DNA of 64,000 nucleotides from a virus. The notes under the pieces were generated by a model, which did not search any database, had not been told where the DNA came from, and was given only the letters and a program-made list of their open reading frames with translations. The DNA lies in the IMG/VR virus record IMGVR_UViG_3300025012_000046, positions 35,506-99,505 of that record; one strand, given 5' to 3'. Positions 51,590 to 60,296 of the stretch are shown here, piece by piece; within the stretch, counting starts at the first letter, position 1; every line of letters starts with the position of its first letter. The position numbers were made by a program, and so were the translations under genes.

Positions 51590-51639
51590 TTTGTAAATTA
51601 TGTTTTACATAAAGAACATTTTGTAAACTATTAGTTTAC
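51590..51639. repeat. Repeated GTAAA/TTTAC elements upstream of the connector gene
   Basis: A palindrome GTAAACTATTAGTTTAC (51623-51639, arms of 8 around one base) and two direct copies of TTTTGTAAA about 29 bases apart, one with an inverted TTTAC. It lies in a non-coding gap; may be an operator or DNA-binding protein site, or remnants of terminators. Confidence 0.5.
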
Positions 51640-51648
51640 GTTGCTGTG

Positions 51649-52224
51649 TTATACTATAATAAAACGTTTGTATTTATCCAAAACCCTAGCCACTGCCGGT
51701 GTAATGTCCACTTTGTCATATTCAACTTCGTCCTGCTCAAAGCGCTCTTTATTTACACCTATATTCTCAGTGGTAACTCTATTAAAATATCTAACTACCA
51801 TTTCGGTAGCTGCCATCTTAAGTGACGATGGTATTTCAGAGTAACCGCCAGTGAAGCTTACTGTTACATTTTGAGTTCCAGCTGTGAAAGATGTTAAGGT
51901 TGCACTACCGGGTTTAAAATACAAAATACCTTCGTCGTCTATCGAAAGTATGTCTGCTGTTACGTCTGTTACTGCTCCTGAAGAATCTGATACGGTAACA
52001 GACGATACATTAGATATTGGATATACTTTAAGGTCAAACTGAGCAAGCCCTGTGCCGTTATACTTTTTGTCTGTGTAATCTTGTGCAAGTACATGCCAGC
52101 CACAATAATCTTCTATAAGACCGTCTACCATCTCAATCAACATTTCTACCTGTATAGTAGATAGTTGGTCAAGCTCTTCTTTATTCAAAAAATGTTGTAC
52201 TGTTTCAGTATCAGTAAACGACAT
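51649..52224 (-). CDS. Head-tail connector (gp6-like)
   Basis: 191 residues. Helix bundle N-terminus (ELDQLSTIQVEMLIEMVDGLI) followed by beta-rich insert (VSSVTVSDSSGAVTDVTADI; GILYFKPGSATLTSF), then helix (IPSSLKMAATEMVVRYF), the form of HK97 gp6 / DNA-packaging adaptor proteins. Located after the capsid as in HK97-type modules. Confidence 0.75.
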   Translation of the reverse strand: MSFTDTETVQHFLNKEELDQLSTIQVEMLIEMVDGLIEDYCGWHVLAQDYTDKKYNGTGLAQFDLKVYPISNVSSVTVSDSSGAVTDVTADILSIDDEGILYFKPGSATLTSFTAGTQNVTVSFTGGYSEIPSSLKMAATEMVVRYFNRVTTENIGVNKERFEQDEVEYDKVDITPAVARVLDKYKRFIIV

Positions 52225-52524
52225 TTATTTTACCTTTTTAGGTCTGCCAACTTGTTTAGTTTCTATTTTAAGGTTTGATTCCAAATTAATTATCTTAAGT
52301 TTATCTTCAGGTGTTTCTATGTTAAATTCTTTAGTAGCGCTAGGTTTTTCTGTGTTGTCATTTGTAGGTTTTTCTGTTGTAGCTATAACTTCAAAATCTG
52401 CTGGGAATGTATCTACCAGATATTGTTTTTGTTCTTCTGTTATTTCAGGTCTATTTGTGGTTTCTTCTCCAGGTTCAAGTGAGAAGAACCTGTTTGAATA
52501 ATTTACTTTACTTTTGAGTTGCAA
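52225..52524 (-). CDS. Small head-region protein with basic tail
   Basis: 99 residues, acidic and Thr-rich N-terminal and middle part (TEEQKQYLVDTFPADFEVI), ends QVGRPKKVK, an AT-hook-like GRP element. May be a minor head protein. First gene after the capsid terminator. It abuts the connector gene. Unknown role. Confidence 0.55.
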   Translation of the reverse strand: MQLKSKVNYSNRFFSLEPGEETTNRPEITEEQKQYLVDTFPADFEVIATTEKPTNDNTEKPSATKEFNIETPEDKLKIINLESNLKIETKQVGRPKKVK

Positions 52525-52554
52525 GGTTGTCTCCAGTTATTTTATATTAAAGGC

Positions 52555-52577
52555 GGGAGGGGCATTGCACCCCTCCC
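52555..52577 (-). terminator. Terminator after the major capsid gene
   Basis: GGGAGGGG (52555-52562) pairs with CCCCTCCC (52570-52577) with a 7-base loop; followed leftward by GCCTTTAATATAAAATAA. Helps explain high capsid expression. The loop sequence is CATTGCA. Confidence 0.8.
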
Positions 52578-52590
52578 TAGTTGGCAGGTA

Positions 52591-53940
52591 TTAAATGTTG
52601 TAGCCCACTGCGCAGAACTTCGCGGTATCAGAGCCAACTCTTTCGAAGTCAAGTCTCTGACTGCCGATGAGATTAGTGGTTTGAGAGAGCGGGTTTCTCC
52701 ATAATTCGAGGGAAAATTCAGTTCTATCTCCCCACAAATAACCATTCTTGTTAACAAGTACGCAGGTCTTTTTGGTCGCAGTGTTAGAATCCCAAACGCC
52801 GGAAGCATTCAGAAGACCAAGTGCGTCAGCAGCGTCAGTAGCCCCAGCAGGAAGCAGTTCAGTTACAATAATTGGGATACCGTCAAGACGGCCAAGCTCA
52901 CCGTTCTGGATAACTGCACCAGCACCGTACTGATACAGGAACTGATACCCAGTGAAACCAAGACACGCATTGTACTGTGCCATGTCCATAATGTAGGCAA
53001 TATCACCCGGCTTCTTACCGTACTTGCCCATCTGGGTACGAAGTGCGCGGAGGTTATCAGCGGTGAAACCTGAAGCAGCGCCGAAGTCTACTTTAGCGTT
53101 CAAGTTCATAGCATCCCTACGGATACCATTAACCAGACTACGAACGTCGCTAGCGGCAGGTACTTGACCGGAAGCATAAAGCTTATTACCACTAATCTCA
53201 CCATTAAGACACATGGTTTCCTGAGCAAGTGCGAAGGCCTCAATCAACTGAGTACGTAGGAAGTTAAGAGCCGGAACAAGAGAGTCCTGCTCAAACTCGT
53301 CGGTCATCTCAACGATTGCCATGATTTTCTTAGCGGTGAACACCAGTTTATCAGTGGTCGGCTTTTTCTTATCTACTGTAACACCTTCGGTGGTAGCAAG
53401 GGCTATGATCCTACCGGGATTGAATGGCAGGGTATAGGTAGGAGCAGGCATCTGAATCCTACGGAACAGCTTAGCGATTTCAAGGTTAAGCCAGATTTCT
53501 TCGTAAAGAGTAGAACTAAATGCTTCAGGAATCCACTCAGCACCAGTTCCAGTCCCGCCAGTAGTCATGGCATCAACTGCATCAAAAGTAGCAGCAGTTT
53601 TAATTGCGTCAGCATACATCGGGAGAGCTTTGATCCTATCGAAAGCAGCCTGATTGAATGCCTTAGTGTTAACATCGTGGCACAGCGCTTTGGCAAGGAA
53701 AAGTTCATCAAGACGAGTCTCTACTTCAGACTTACGCGCCTTGTCGAACGTCGCACCCTTCATCTGTGCAATTTCAAACTGGTGCTTCTTCTCAGAAAAC
53801 TCCTTCTGTACCTCTGCCAGTTTGGATTGAAGCTCCTTAACTTCACCGGAAGTAGCCCCAAACTCGTCAAATTTTTCTTTAATAGTCAGAGTAAGCTGTG
53901 CTACTGCTTTCTCAAGTTGTTCAACAATTGCTTTATCCAT
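52591..53940 (-). CDS. Major capsid protein, HK97 family
   Basis: 449 residues. N-terminal 110 residues are a coiled-coil delta domain (EQLEKAVAQLTLTIKEKFDE; LQSKLAEVQKEFSEKKHQFE) that is removed by the protease during maturation; the cleavage point is probably around the AATFDAVDAMTTGG stretch near 115-125. The HK97-fold follows (EWIPEAFSSTLYEEIWLNLE; GKKPGDIAYIMDMAQYNACL; FSLELWRNPLSQTTNL). It is strongly expressed, with a terminator behind it. Confidence 0.92.
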   Translation of the reverse strand: MDKAIVEQLEKAVAQLTLTIKEKFDEFGATSGEVKELQSKLAEVQKEFSEKKHQFEIAQMKGATFDKARKSEVETRLDELFLAKALCHDVNTKAFNQAAFDRIKALPMYADAIKTAATFDAVDAMTTGGTGTGAEWIPEAFSSTLYEEIWLNLEIAKLFRRIQMPAPTYTLPFNPGRIIALATTEGVTVDKKKPTTDKLVFTAKKIMAIVEMTDEFEQDSLVPALNFLRTQLIEAFALAQETMCLNGEISGNKLYASGQVPAASDVRSLVNGIRRDAMNLNAKVDFGAASGFTADNLRALRTQMGKYGKKPGDIAYIMDMAQYNACLGFTGYQFLYQYGAGAVIQNGELGRLDGIPIIVTELLPAGATDAADALGLLNASGVWDSNTATKKTCVLVNKNGYLWGDRTEFSLELWRNPLSQTTNLIGSQRLDFERVGSDTAKFCAVGYNI

Positions 53941-53962
53941 TTTAAATCTCCTTTTATTATAC

Positions 53963-54988
53963 TTACTCTACAGTAAGCTCTTTAGTTGTATTTTCCAGAC
54001 TTTCCAGAAGGGACTTGAAACTCTCAGATGTTTCTGTATCATCATTCTTAGCGTCTTCGATTGCCTGACGCTTTTCTTTAATTTCATCTTCAGAGAAGCC
54101 TTTAGCCTCATCTACAGTGACACTAAGCTCCTCTGCAAGTGCTTCAAACTCTTTTTCCTTTGCTTCGGCAACAACACGCTCAGTTTCTTGTTTCTCAGCG
54201 TCGGCCTTAGCAGCTTCGATCATCTTCAACTCTGCTTTAACAATTGCAGCAATGAACTGTTTAATATCTACGTCAACAGTTTCGTCTAGTTTCTCTTGAA
54301 GGCCAAGAGACTCAAGCTTTGCTACATCTTCGGCAGAGAGGGTATCCCTGAATTTTACCTTCATGTCGGTATCCTCTTCTTGATTTTGATTTTTATTTTC
54401 AGTTGATTGTGAAAAATTTTCTTGTGCTCCTAGTTCGCCACCGTATATTCCGTTGCCATCTAGTGACTTTATAATTGAGAAGCCTGACTCAGTGTTACAC
54501 GGCAGGGCCACCAAACTAACTTCAAAAAGTAGCGCTTTGGTGATAAACCAAACATCACGCTGTCCTATCTTTTTCCATTCTCCGGCAACTGTCCTGAAGC
54601 CCACTGAGAAGTATGAAACCAAGCCCTTGGAAACTTTATACCAGTCTTTCTCTTCCATAGCTTGTTTGTGTACTTCAGCCTCAATCTCCAAACCTTCGTC
54701 TTTTTTAGTAGCTTTAGTACCCTTGCCACACGTATAATTTCTATTATGCTGCCAAAGAAGTTGCGGATTTTTGTTCCACAGTTTCAGATCAAAACCGTTA
54801 GGAACTATAACATCTCCTACTAAGTCAACGAACGCTCCCATTCCTTCTTCGTCCATAGTGCCGCAGTAGTTAGCCCAACCCTTAATCTTTATAATATCTT
54901 CTGAGTCACTATCTTCCTTCATACTAAAAGGAACATATACTTTAAACTCTTTAGTTTCCATTTCTTCTTTTTTAGTTTTTGCCATCAC
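53963..54988 (-). CDS. Head maturation protease with scaffold-like tail (S78 family)
   Basis: 341 residues. The first 185 are the HK97-type prohead protease: LKLWNKNPQLLWQHNRN (His near 78) and KGLVSYFSVGFRTVAGEW (Ser near 129), EVSLVALPCN. The C-terminal 130 residues are acidic helices (AEDVAKLESLGLQEKLDETV; then KEKEFEALAEELSVTVDEAK) and serve as scaffold, a known fusion. Directly behind promoter copy C. Confidence 0.88.
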   Translation of the reverse strand: MMAKTKKEEMETKEFKVYVPFSMKEDSDSEDIIKIKGWANYCGTMDEEGMGAFVDLVGDVIVPNGFDLKLWNKNPQLLWQHNRNYTCGKGTKATKKDEGLEIEAEVHKQAMEEKDWYKVSKGLVSYFSVGFRTVAGEWKKIGQRDVWFITKALLFEVSLVALPCNTESGFSIIKSLDGNGIYGGELGAQENFSQSTENKNQNQEEDTDMKVKFRDTLSAEDVAKLESLGLQEKLDETVDVDIKQFIAAIVKAELKMIEAAKADAEKQETERVVAEAKEKEFEALAEELSVTVDEAKGFSEDEIKEKRQAIEDAKNDDTETSESFKSLLESLENTTKELTVE

Positions 54989-55022
54989 AGTATCCTTTAC
55001 TTTGTAAGGCTTAAAATTACTG

Positions 55023-55070
55023 CCTCTATTATATTTATATACACAAAAGTAGCAAAAATTATTAATTTTT
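55023..55070 (-). promoter_or_regulatory. T4-type late promoter, copy C
   Basis: TATAAATA at 55032-55039 (minus) in TTTTGTGTATATAAATATAA with the AAAATTAATAATTTTT element upstream, 34 bases before the protease ATG. Drives protease and capsid. Confidence 0.8.
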
Positions 55071-55094
55071 TATTGAAAAAATTGAAAATATTTT

Positions 55095-55810
55095 TTAAGC
55101 TGCTAGTTTAATTCCATGTTCGCTTAGCTTTTCTTCAATAAAGTTGAGTAGTTGTAGTAAATAAGCTTCTCTTTCTGGAGTAATAAAATTTATCTTAGTT
55201 TCGTAGGTGATTGGGTCTTTTGCGTTCTTACTTATGTTGCAATTCTGACATAGTATTTGTATGTTTTCTGGCCCATTATACTTATACTTACTCTTTGGGT
55301 ATATATGGTCTACGTGGCCCTTGGCTCCTTTTTTAGAAAAGACATAACCACAATATACACACTTACCTGATTGCTTTTTATAGGCTTCGTGTATATCCTG
55401 CCCAGTTATTACACCTATAAAGTTTTCCTTGTTAGCTAGTTCTTTATTATTATACGCTATACGTGCTTCTCTATTTTCTTGGTAATATTCTCGCTGTCTT
55501 TTATTACGTTCTGGTTTTGTTTTATGCCAATATTTATTGTTACGTTCATTTATCCAGTCTTTGTTCTTTTCGTGATACTCTTTTTGCTCAGCTAAACGTC
55601 TCTCTTTATTGTTAGCGTAGAATTTTCTGTCAGACCTACGCTCAACTTCAGGATTCTCTTTTCTATACTCCACCTTCTTAGCGTATTCACATACTTTACA
55701 TATGTAGTAGGTATATTATTTTTAACTCTATAATCTTCTACAGGTTTATTTTCACCACAACAATTACATATTTTCTTTCCATCAATTACTTTATTTATAA
55801 TTCTACTCAA
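55095..55810 (-). pseudogene. HNH homing endonuclease, frameshifted
   Basis: First frame: GKKICNCCGENKPVEDYRVK (zinc motif) then breaks at PTTYVKYVNTLRR (about 55700). The rest continues in the other frame from an in-frame start at 55673: EYRKENPEVERRSDRKFYAN with a Lys/Glu/Tyr-rich coil, then HNH core KCVYCGYVFSKKGAKGHVDH, IYPKSKYKYNGPENIQILCQ and NCN. A missing T near 55703 would restore TTYCKVCEYAKKVEYRK. It lies between portal and protease, just upstream of promoter copy C. Confidence 0.8.
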
Positions 55811-55818
55811 TGTTGTAA

Positions 55819-57270
55819 TTACTCCATCTCTCTGAGATATTTAGTTAGTTCTTTTAACTTATTAACTGAATCATACATAACGTAATCAATTTCCTTTTTA
55901 GGTTTAGCAGCAGGGTTGCCACTAGGAGTAGCCGCAGGTTTAGGTGCATTACTTCCTGCCCCTTGTTCACCTACAGACTCAAGTGGCAATAGCGCGTTTC
56001 CAAAAAAACTGTTAGAAATCAATAACTTATCAGCATTAGGATCAGATTCTTTAGGCTGACCGATAATACTTCTTGCCTCATTAGGCTTAAGAACTGAACA
56101 CCCCATAAGTGTCTCTATGTATTTAGCAACTTGAACTTTATCATCTGCCAAAGCTGGAACTGATGTTAAGTCAAAAGTAAAATATGCCTTTCCTCCACCA
56201 AAAACTACGTCTCTAAGTCCTTTGTTTATTGCTGTTTCAATTCTCTTTATCCTGGGAACTAGCGCTCCACGCCACCAAGCAGTTAATGCGGCTTTTCCTT
56301 CCTCGCCACCAGCCTCAGTTAAGTCACCTAGAACTATAGCAGGGGTTCTGTACAAATTAAGAATATCTGAAGTGCTAAGCTCCTTTAATGCTTTAACGTC
56401 AAGGTCTTTTAATCCAGACGCAATAGGTACATACTTCAGACCGCCTTGCAAAATAGCTGTTTTATAAGCATTATTTGTTCCTTGGTGTAATCTAGTCCAC
56501 TCACTTCTAAGCTTATTAAGTATAGTCTCACTAACTGTATTTTCAGTTTGAAGTACACCAAGTGGAACAGCACCATTAGAAAAGAAAGCGTTAGCGTAAG
56601 TTAACCTGTTATTCTCCAGAGACAATACTTTCGTTGCGGCTTTTAACGGACTTGCACCGAAATACGGGTCTTCTGGGTCTGAATACCTGATATGTATTAT
56701 TTCTTCGGGCTTATATGGTGTCTGATTACCATTTATGTAGTACCTATACTCTTTAACTTTTATTTTAGCATCAGGTATAATAGCAACGTTAGGTGTCTGT
56801 AATACGTAAAGTTCAAGTGGTGAGCCTTTTTCTATTGCGATAAAACAGTTTCCAAACAAATCTAAGTTAATACATATCTTTTCTAAAAACTCCTGTGACC
56901 CTTCATACGGATTAGGAGTTCTAAACACGTTATGAAAGTCATGTTTAGTATCTTCTACCTTCTCTCCACCCTTTACTTTGTATACCTTTATATCAAGAGA
57001 AGAAATAGCGTCAGCAATAGCGGTAACTACGCCACGGACCACTGGATAACTATTGAACGCATTAAGTGGTGCTTTATAGTTCTCAGTTGGAGGCAGCCCA
57101 GAGGCGTATTTAGTTCTACCAATACCTTGGTAGTTTACATCACTTGAGCGGTCAGCTTTTTCACTTAAGTCTATTGGTTGAGACGACTTTTGTGAAAATA
57201 TTACGTCTAAATCTGGAGCTACTTCAGGCACACTATCTTTAAACCAAAAATCTTTACTAAATATATTCAT
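55819..57270 (-). CDS. Portal protein, HK97 family
   Basis: 483 residues. Motifs: PLNAFNSYPVVRGVVTAIAD (near 70), FHNVFRTPNPYEGSQEFLEK (near 112), IIHIRYSDPEDPYFGASPLK (near 192), GLKDLDVKALKELSTSDILN and RTPAIVLGDLTEAGGEEGK (near 305), as in HK97 gp3-type portals. C-terminal Pro/Ala-rich tail. Forms the DNA entry ring. Located between terminase and protease, with an HNH insertion at its 3' side. Confidence 0.92.
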   Translation of the reverse strand: MNIFSKDFWFKDSVPEVAPDLDVIFSQKSSQPIDLSEKADRSSDVNYQGIGRTKYASGLPPTENYKAPLNAFNSYPVVRGVVTAIADAISSLDIKVYKVKGGEKVEDTKHDFHNVFRTPNPYEGSQEFLEKICINLDLFGNCFIAIEKGSPLELYVLQTPNVAIIPDAKIKVKEYRYYINGNQTPYKPEEIIHIRYSDPEDPYFGASPLKAATKVLSLENNRLTYANAFFSNGAVPLGVLQTENTVSETILNKLRSEWTRLHQGTNNAYKTAILQGGLKYVPIASGLKDLDVKALKELSTSDILNLYRTPAIVLGDLTEAGGEEGKAALTAWWRGALVPRIKRIETAINKGLRDVVFGGGKAYFTFDLTSVPALADDKVQVAKYIETLMGCSVLKPNEARSIIGQPKESDPNADKLLISNSFFGNALLPLESVGEQGAGSNAPKPAATPSGNPAAKPKKEIDYVMYDSVNKLKELTKYLREME

Positions 57271-57296
57271 TTAAGTTTCCTCGTAGAAACATTTAT

Positions 57297-58820
57297 TTAC
57301 ATTTTTACGTAACCAGCCTCGTACATAGCCATTTCGTCTGCGGTCAGATCGTAATCTTTATCTGCGGCTGAGTTGAAGATGTTTACAGCTATACGTTGAT
57401 TTTTACCGTAAGAATATAGGCCGTACCTAGCAGCGTCGGCGCAGTCCCAGTCGGATTTGCGGTCTAGGTCAGCACACCAAGGCTTTGCCCCTTTTGAATT
57501 ACTACTTTCCATAGTAACTTTTGCTTGATTCTCTTTCCACTTCACAGTTAATAATTGTCTTATAGTTTCTGGGCACCTATCCTCAAGCACTATCAACTTT
57601 GACTCACCAGTAGCCTCTGACTTCTGGTAACACAAGCTATTTAGAAACTGTACTGTTTCGCGCATATTCTTTTCAGAGCTATTATAGTAAAAGCCATGCT
57701 CAGCTAAGTCAGCTATACTTTGTGCTGCCGCAGGGTCTGCGTACCGCAGGTCCGGTTCTCTGTCAACAAACTCATTTTCTAGTTCTGCCATATTTACAGC
57801 ATGTTGCGGTGTAGTGGTTTTATTTTTATTGTACTCTGCAAAGAATATATACGTGTCTATTTCTTCTACGTAAACAAAATAAAGAGAACTAGTATAATGG
57901 TTAAACCCTGTGTCCAGCGTATTTACTACTATATTATGCCGTATCCACGTTTCAAGGTGAGGATAGTATTCTGAGTTCCTTACGTTATTTTCGTGACTAA
58001 ATTCATAGAATACCCTACCAGCCCCCGCTGTAAACAATCCAAGTATTTCCTGTTCGAAAACATCAGGTGGTAGTGTTCTTCTTGCATTCTCTATCCACGC
58101 TTTAGGTATAGTTGGGTTACATGCTGTAGGTAAATTAATAGACCAATACCTACTAAAATCTGGGTCTTTGCTTATGCCATAATTGTAGTAAGTGTTTAGC
58201 CAGCCGTCCTCTGGGCTTGAAATAAGGATGGACCTGGAATAACTACTATAATCTGCGGTCATCGGTACTAGTACTTGCTCGTACAAAGTTTTATGAAATT
58301 TCTTAGCCTCATCCAATATAAGCAAACTTACTGCGTTACCAAGTCTACTCTCTACGTTTTCCACTGAAGCTACTGTTAATCTAGCCCCATTAGCAAGTTC
58401 AAGTTCTCTATCTTTTTTACGGTCAACCACTATTTCTATTTTAAGCTTTACTATAATCTCTCTTATTTGCTTAAAAATAATATCGCAGTTGTCTAGTGTG
58501 TAAGAAGCAAGCAGGACGTGGCTGTACGGGATCATAAGCTCCTGCGCGCCCAGTACACTAGCAAACCAGGATTTCCCAAAACGACGACCACAAACCGCTA
58601 CAATAACATCGTAAGCATAATCAAAGTCTAAATCTATACCGTAATGTTGTGCTCTGAGTATAGTCTCTTCTCTAGGTGGAATTCTTTCCTCATAAGCATT
58701 CAATATCTCAACTTGGCCTGGATGAGGCTCTTCGCCTATCATCTTCATAAACGCAAAACTGTTTATCTTACCTTTAAATTGCAAGTATTCTTTTATTTTA
58801 GGGTTTATTATTTTATTCAT
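57297..58820 (-). CDS. Terminase large subunit
   Basis: 507 residues. ATPase: VAVCGRRFGKSWFASV (Walker A, near residue 80), LLILDEAKKFH (Walker B, near 166), ILISSPEDGW (coupling motif near 198). RNase H-like nuclease: VNTLDTGFNHYTS (Asp near 292), ADPAAAQSIADLAEHG (near 350), DWDCADAARYGLYSYG (near 472). Motor for DNA packaging. The small subunit is not seen in the window. GIY-YIG gene lies just upstream. Confidence 0.93.
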   Translation of the reverse strand: MNKIINPKIKEYLQFKGKINSFAFMKMIGEEPHPGQVEILNAYEERIPPREETILRAQHYGIDLDFDYAYDVIVAVCGRRFGKSWFASVLGAQELMIPYSHVLLASYTLDNCDIIFKQIREIIVKLKIEIVVDRKKDRELELANGARLTVASVENVESRLGNAVSLLILDEAKKFHKTLYEQVLVPMTADYSSYSRSILISSPEDGWLNTYYNYGISKDPDFSRYWSINLPTACNPTIPKAWIENARRTLPPDVFEQEILGLFTAGAGRVFYEFSHENNVRNSEYYPHLETWIRHNIVVNTLDTGFNHYTSSLYFVYVEEIDTYIFFAEYNKNKTTTPQHAVNMAELENEFVDREPDLRYADPAAAQSIADLAEHGFYYNSSEKNMRETVQFLNSLCYQKSEATGESKLIVLEDRCPETIRQLLTVKWKENQAKVTMESSNSKGAKPWCADLDRKSDWDCADAARYGLYSYGKNQRIAVNIFNSAADKDYDLTADEMAMYEAGYVKM

Positions 58821-58828
58821 AATTAAAG

Positions 58829-59692
58829 TTAAGCTGCCTTTTTAATGCTATTTATTATTTCGGTATGCTTTTCTTTCAGATATTTAAAGTACTTTTTCTC
58901 AGCTTCCCTGCGCATTGAAACTGCTTCGTCATAGTTAAGTGAAAAGCCCAAATACGTTGAAACGCCATCTACAGTTATTACGGCTTGCCAACCCTTTCCA
59001 GCTTTAGCTACGCCAAAAACCTCGCCATTTTCACATTTCTCAATTGTTTTTAATATGTTACTAGATATTCTTAGTTGCTGCATTTCCTTAGTAACAACAG
59101 GCTTAGTATATTTTCTTGGTTTATCAGATTTTCTTTTAACCTTTCCTTTATTTGCTGCACTAATTTTTCTTTTAGTTTCTTCAGTGTGTGGTCGTCCGGG
59201 CTGGCCTTTCATACGCTCACTTATTGCTTTACGTTGTTCTTCCGGCATAGGTCCGTACGTTATACCCTTGTGCCCTTCTGATATAGCTCTCACCTGTTCT
59301 GGACTTAACTTCCTTCCAGTTAAGGTTTTACTTATTTTCTGTCTTGTTTCTAGCGAAGGCTTCCATCCTTTATTACCCTCGCCACCCTCCACATAATTAG
59401 TAATTGGATGTTTTTGTTCTCTGTAATGTTTTATCCAAAACCGTTCAAAAAACTCCCACTCTTCGTGGTATTTGTAAAAAACAGGCTCAAGTATTACAAA
59501 CTCAGGGCGTACTCCTTCAGATAGTAGTTTTAAAATCCAATTATTTTTATATGATTTTCTTTTGCCAGCTTTTGCTTCTTTTATGTGATCTTTCAGTCTA
59601 CTGAAAGGGTCATTTGACTTTCCAACATAACGCACAACTTCAGGTTCTCTAGGATCAACCAACTTGTAAATATATGTTATTCGTTCTTTCAC
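58829..59692 (-). CDS. GIY-YIG homing endonuclease, NUMOD and AP2 domains
   Basis: 287 residues, intact. Core TYIYKLVDPREPEVVRYVGK near residue 6 (catalytic Tyr, Arg) and KSNDPFSRLKDHIKEAKAGK; NYVEGGEGNKGWKPSLETR. NUMOD3 repeats near 115-200 (RQKISKTLTGRKLSPEQ; KRKISAANKGKVKRKSD). C-terminal AP2-like domain (WQAVITVDGVSTYLGFSLNY). Probably targets the terminase gene, into whose 5' side it is inserted. Confidence 0.88.
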   Translation of the reverse strand: MKERITYIYKLVDPREPEVVRYVGKSNDPFSRLKDHIKEAKAGKRKSYKNNWILKLLSEGVRPEFVILEPVFYKYHEEWEFFERFWIKHYREQKHPITNYVEGGEGNKGWKPSLETRQKISKTLTGRKLSPEQVRAISEGHKGITYGPMPEEQRKAISERMKGQPGRPHTEETKRKISAANKGKVKRKSDKPRKYTKPVVTKEMQQLRISSNILKTIEKCENGEVFGVAKAGKGWQAVITVDGVSTYLGFSLNYDEAVSMRREAEKKYFKYLKEKHTEIINSIKKAA

Positions 59693-59732
59693 TCTTAAAT
59701 TTACTCTCAGTCAAAAAGTAGTCAAAATTAAG

Positions 59733-59784
59733 GCGGGACTGTAGGGTGACTAAATCCTACACGGCTTGCAATCCGCTGTCCCGC
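59733..59784 (-). terminator. Branched hairpin / terminator after the coiled-coil membrane gene
   Basis: GCGGGAC (59733-59739) pairs with GTCCCGC (59778-59784); inside is TGTAGG (59740-59745) with CCTACA (59756-59761), and CGG/CCG further on, so it can form a three-way junction. Leftward is followed by T-rich sequence (TTTTGACTACTTTTT). Most likely a terminator, but unusually elaborate. Confidence 0.6.
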
Positions 59785-59790
59785 AACCTG

Positions 59791-60231
59791 TTATTTACCT
59801 ACCTGCTCAACCTTCGTATGGTTATTAAAGTCATTTTGCATCTTATTCACTGCAAATACAAAACCAACACCAGACAGAATAAAAGCAGTAATTATACTGG
59901 CCAGTATAGTGTTACGTATAAACTTTATTTCATTCCTAGTCTCTTCTAAAGTTTTTACTCTAAGTTCCTGCTCTTGCACCTTAAGCTCTTGTATATTTAT
60001 CTTCTCACTAAGCGCATCTATTTTATGAAATAGTTCTCTATGTGTCTTAGATGCTTCTTCTAGTACTTTGTTTATATTCAATACTTGGTTCAGCGCTTGT
60101 TCTATCTTTGGAATATACTCAGATAGTTTACTGATGAACGCCTTAATGTCGTCTATCTTTCCGTCTAAGTTTTTTATCTGCTCAGCTTGCTTAAGGTGTT
60201 CGTCGCAGTGTTCCATGTATATAGACCTCAT
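59791..60231 (-). CDS. Coiled-coil membrane protein (XhlA/holin-like?)
   Basis: 146 residues. Residues 10-105 are one long coiled coil (LDGKIDDIKAFISKLSEYIP; NINKVLEEASKTHRELFHKI; VQEQELRVKTLEETRNEIKF), then one membrane helix near 110-128 (TILASIITAFILSGVGFVFA) and a short tail. This plan is like XhlA-type lysis accessories, though longer. Behind promoter copy D, it is among the first late products. Holin function is inference. Confidence 0.6.
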   Translation of the reverse strand: MRSIYMEHCDEHLKQAEQIKNLDGKIDDIKAFISKLSEYIPKIEQALNQVLNINKVLEEASKTHRELFHKIDALSEKINIQELKVQEQELRVKTLEETRNEIKFIRNTILASIITAFILSGVGFVFAVNKMQNDFNNHTKVEQVGK

Positions 60232-60249
60232 TGAATTAAAATAAAAGTA

Positions 60250-60296
60250 CCTACTATATTTATATACGCAAAAACAGCAAAAATTATTAATTTTTA
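60250..60296 (-). promoter_or_regulatory. T4-type late promoter, copy D
   Basis: TATAAATA at 60257-60264 (minus) in TTTTGCGTATATAAATATAG with the AAAATTAATAATTTTT element upstream overlapping the stop of the glycosyltransferase gene. 19 bases before the ATG of the membrane protein gene. Confidence 0.8.
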
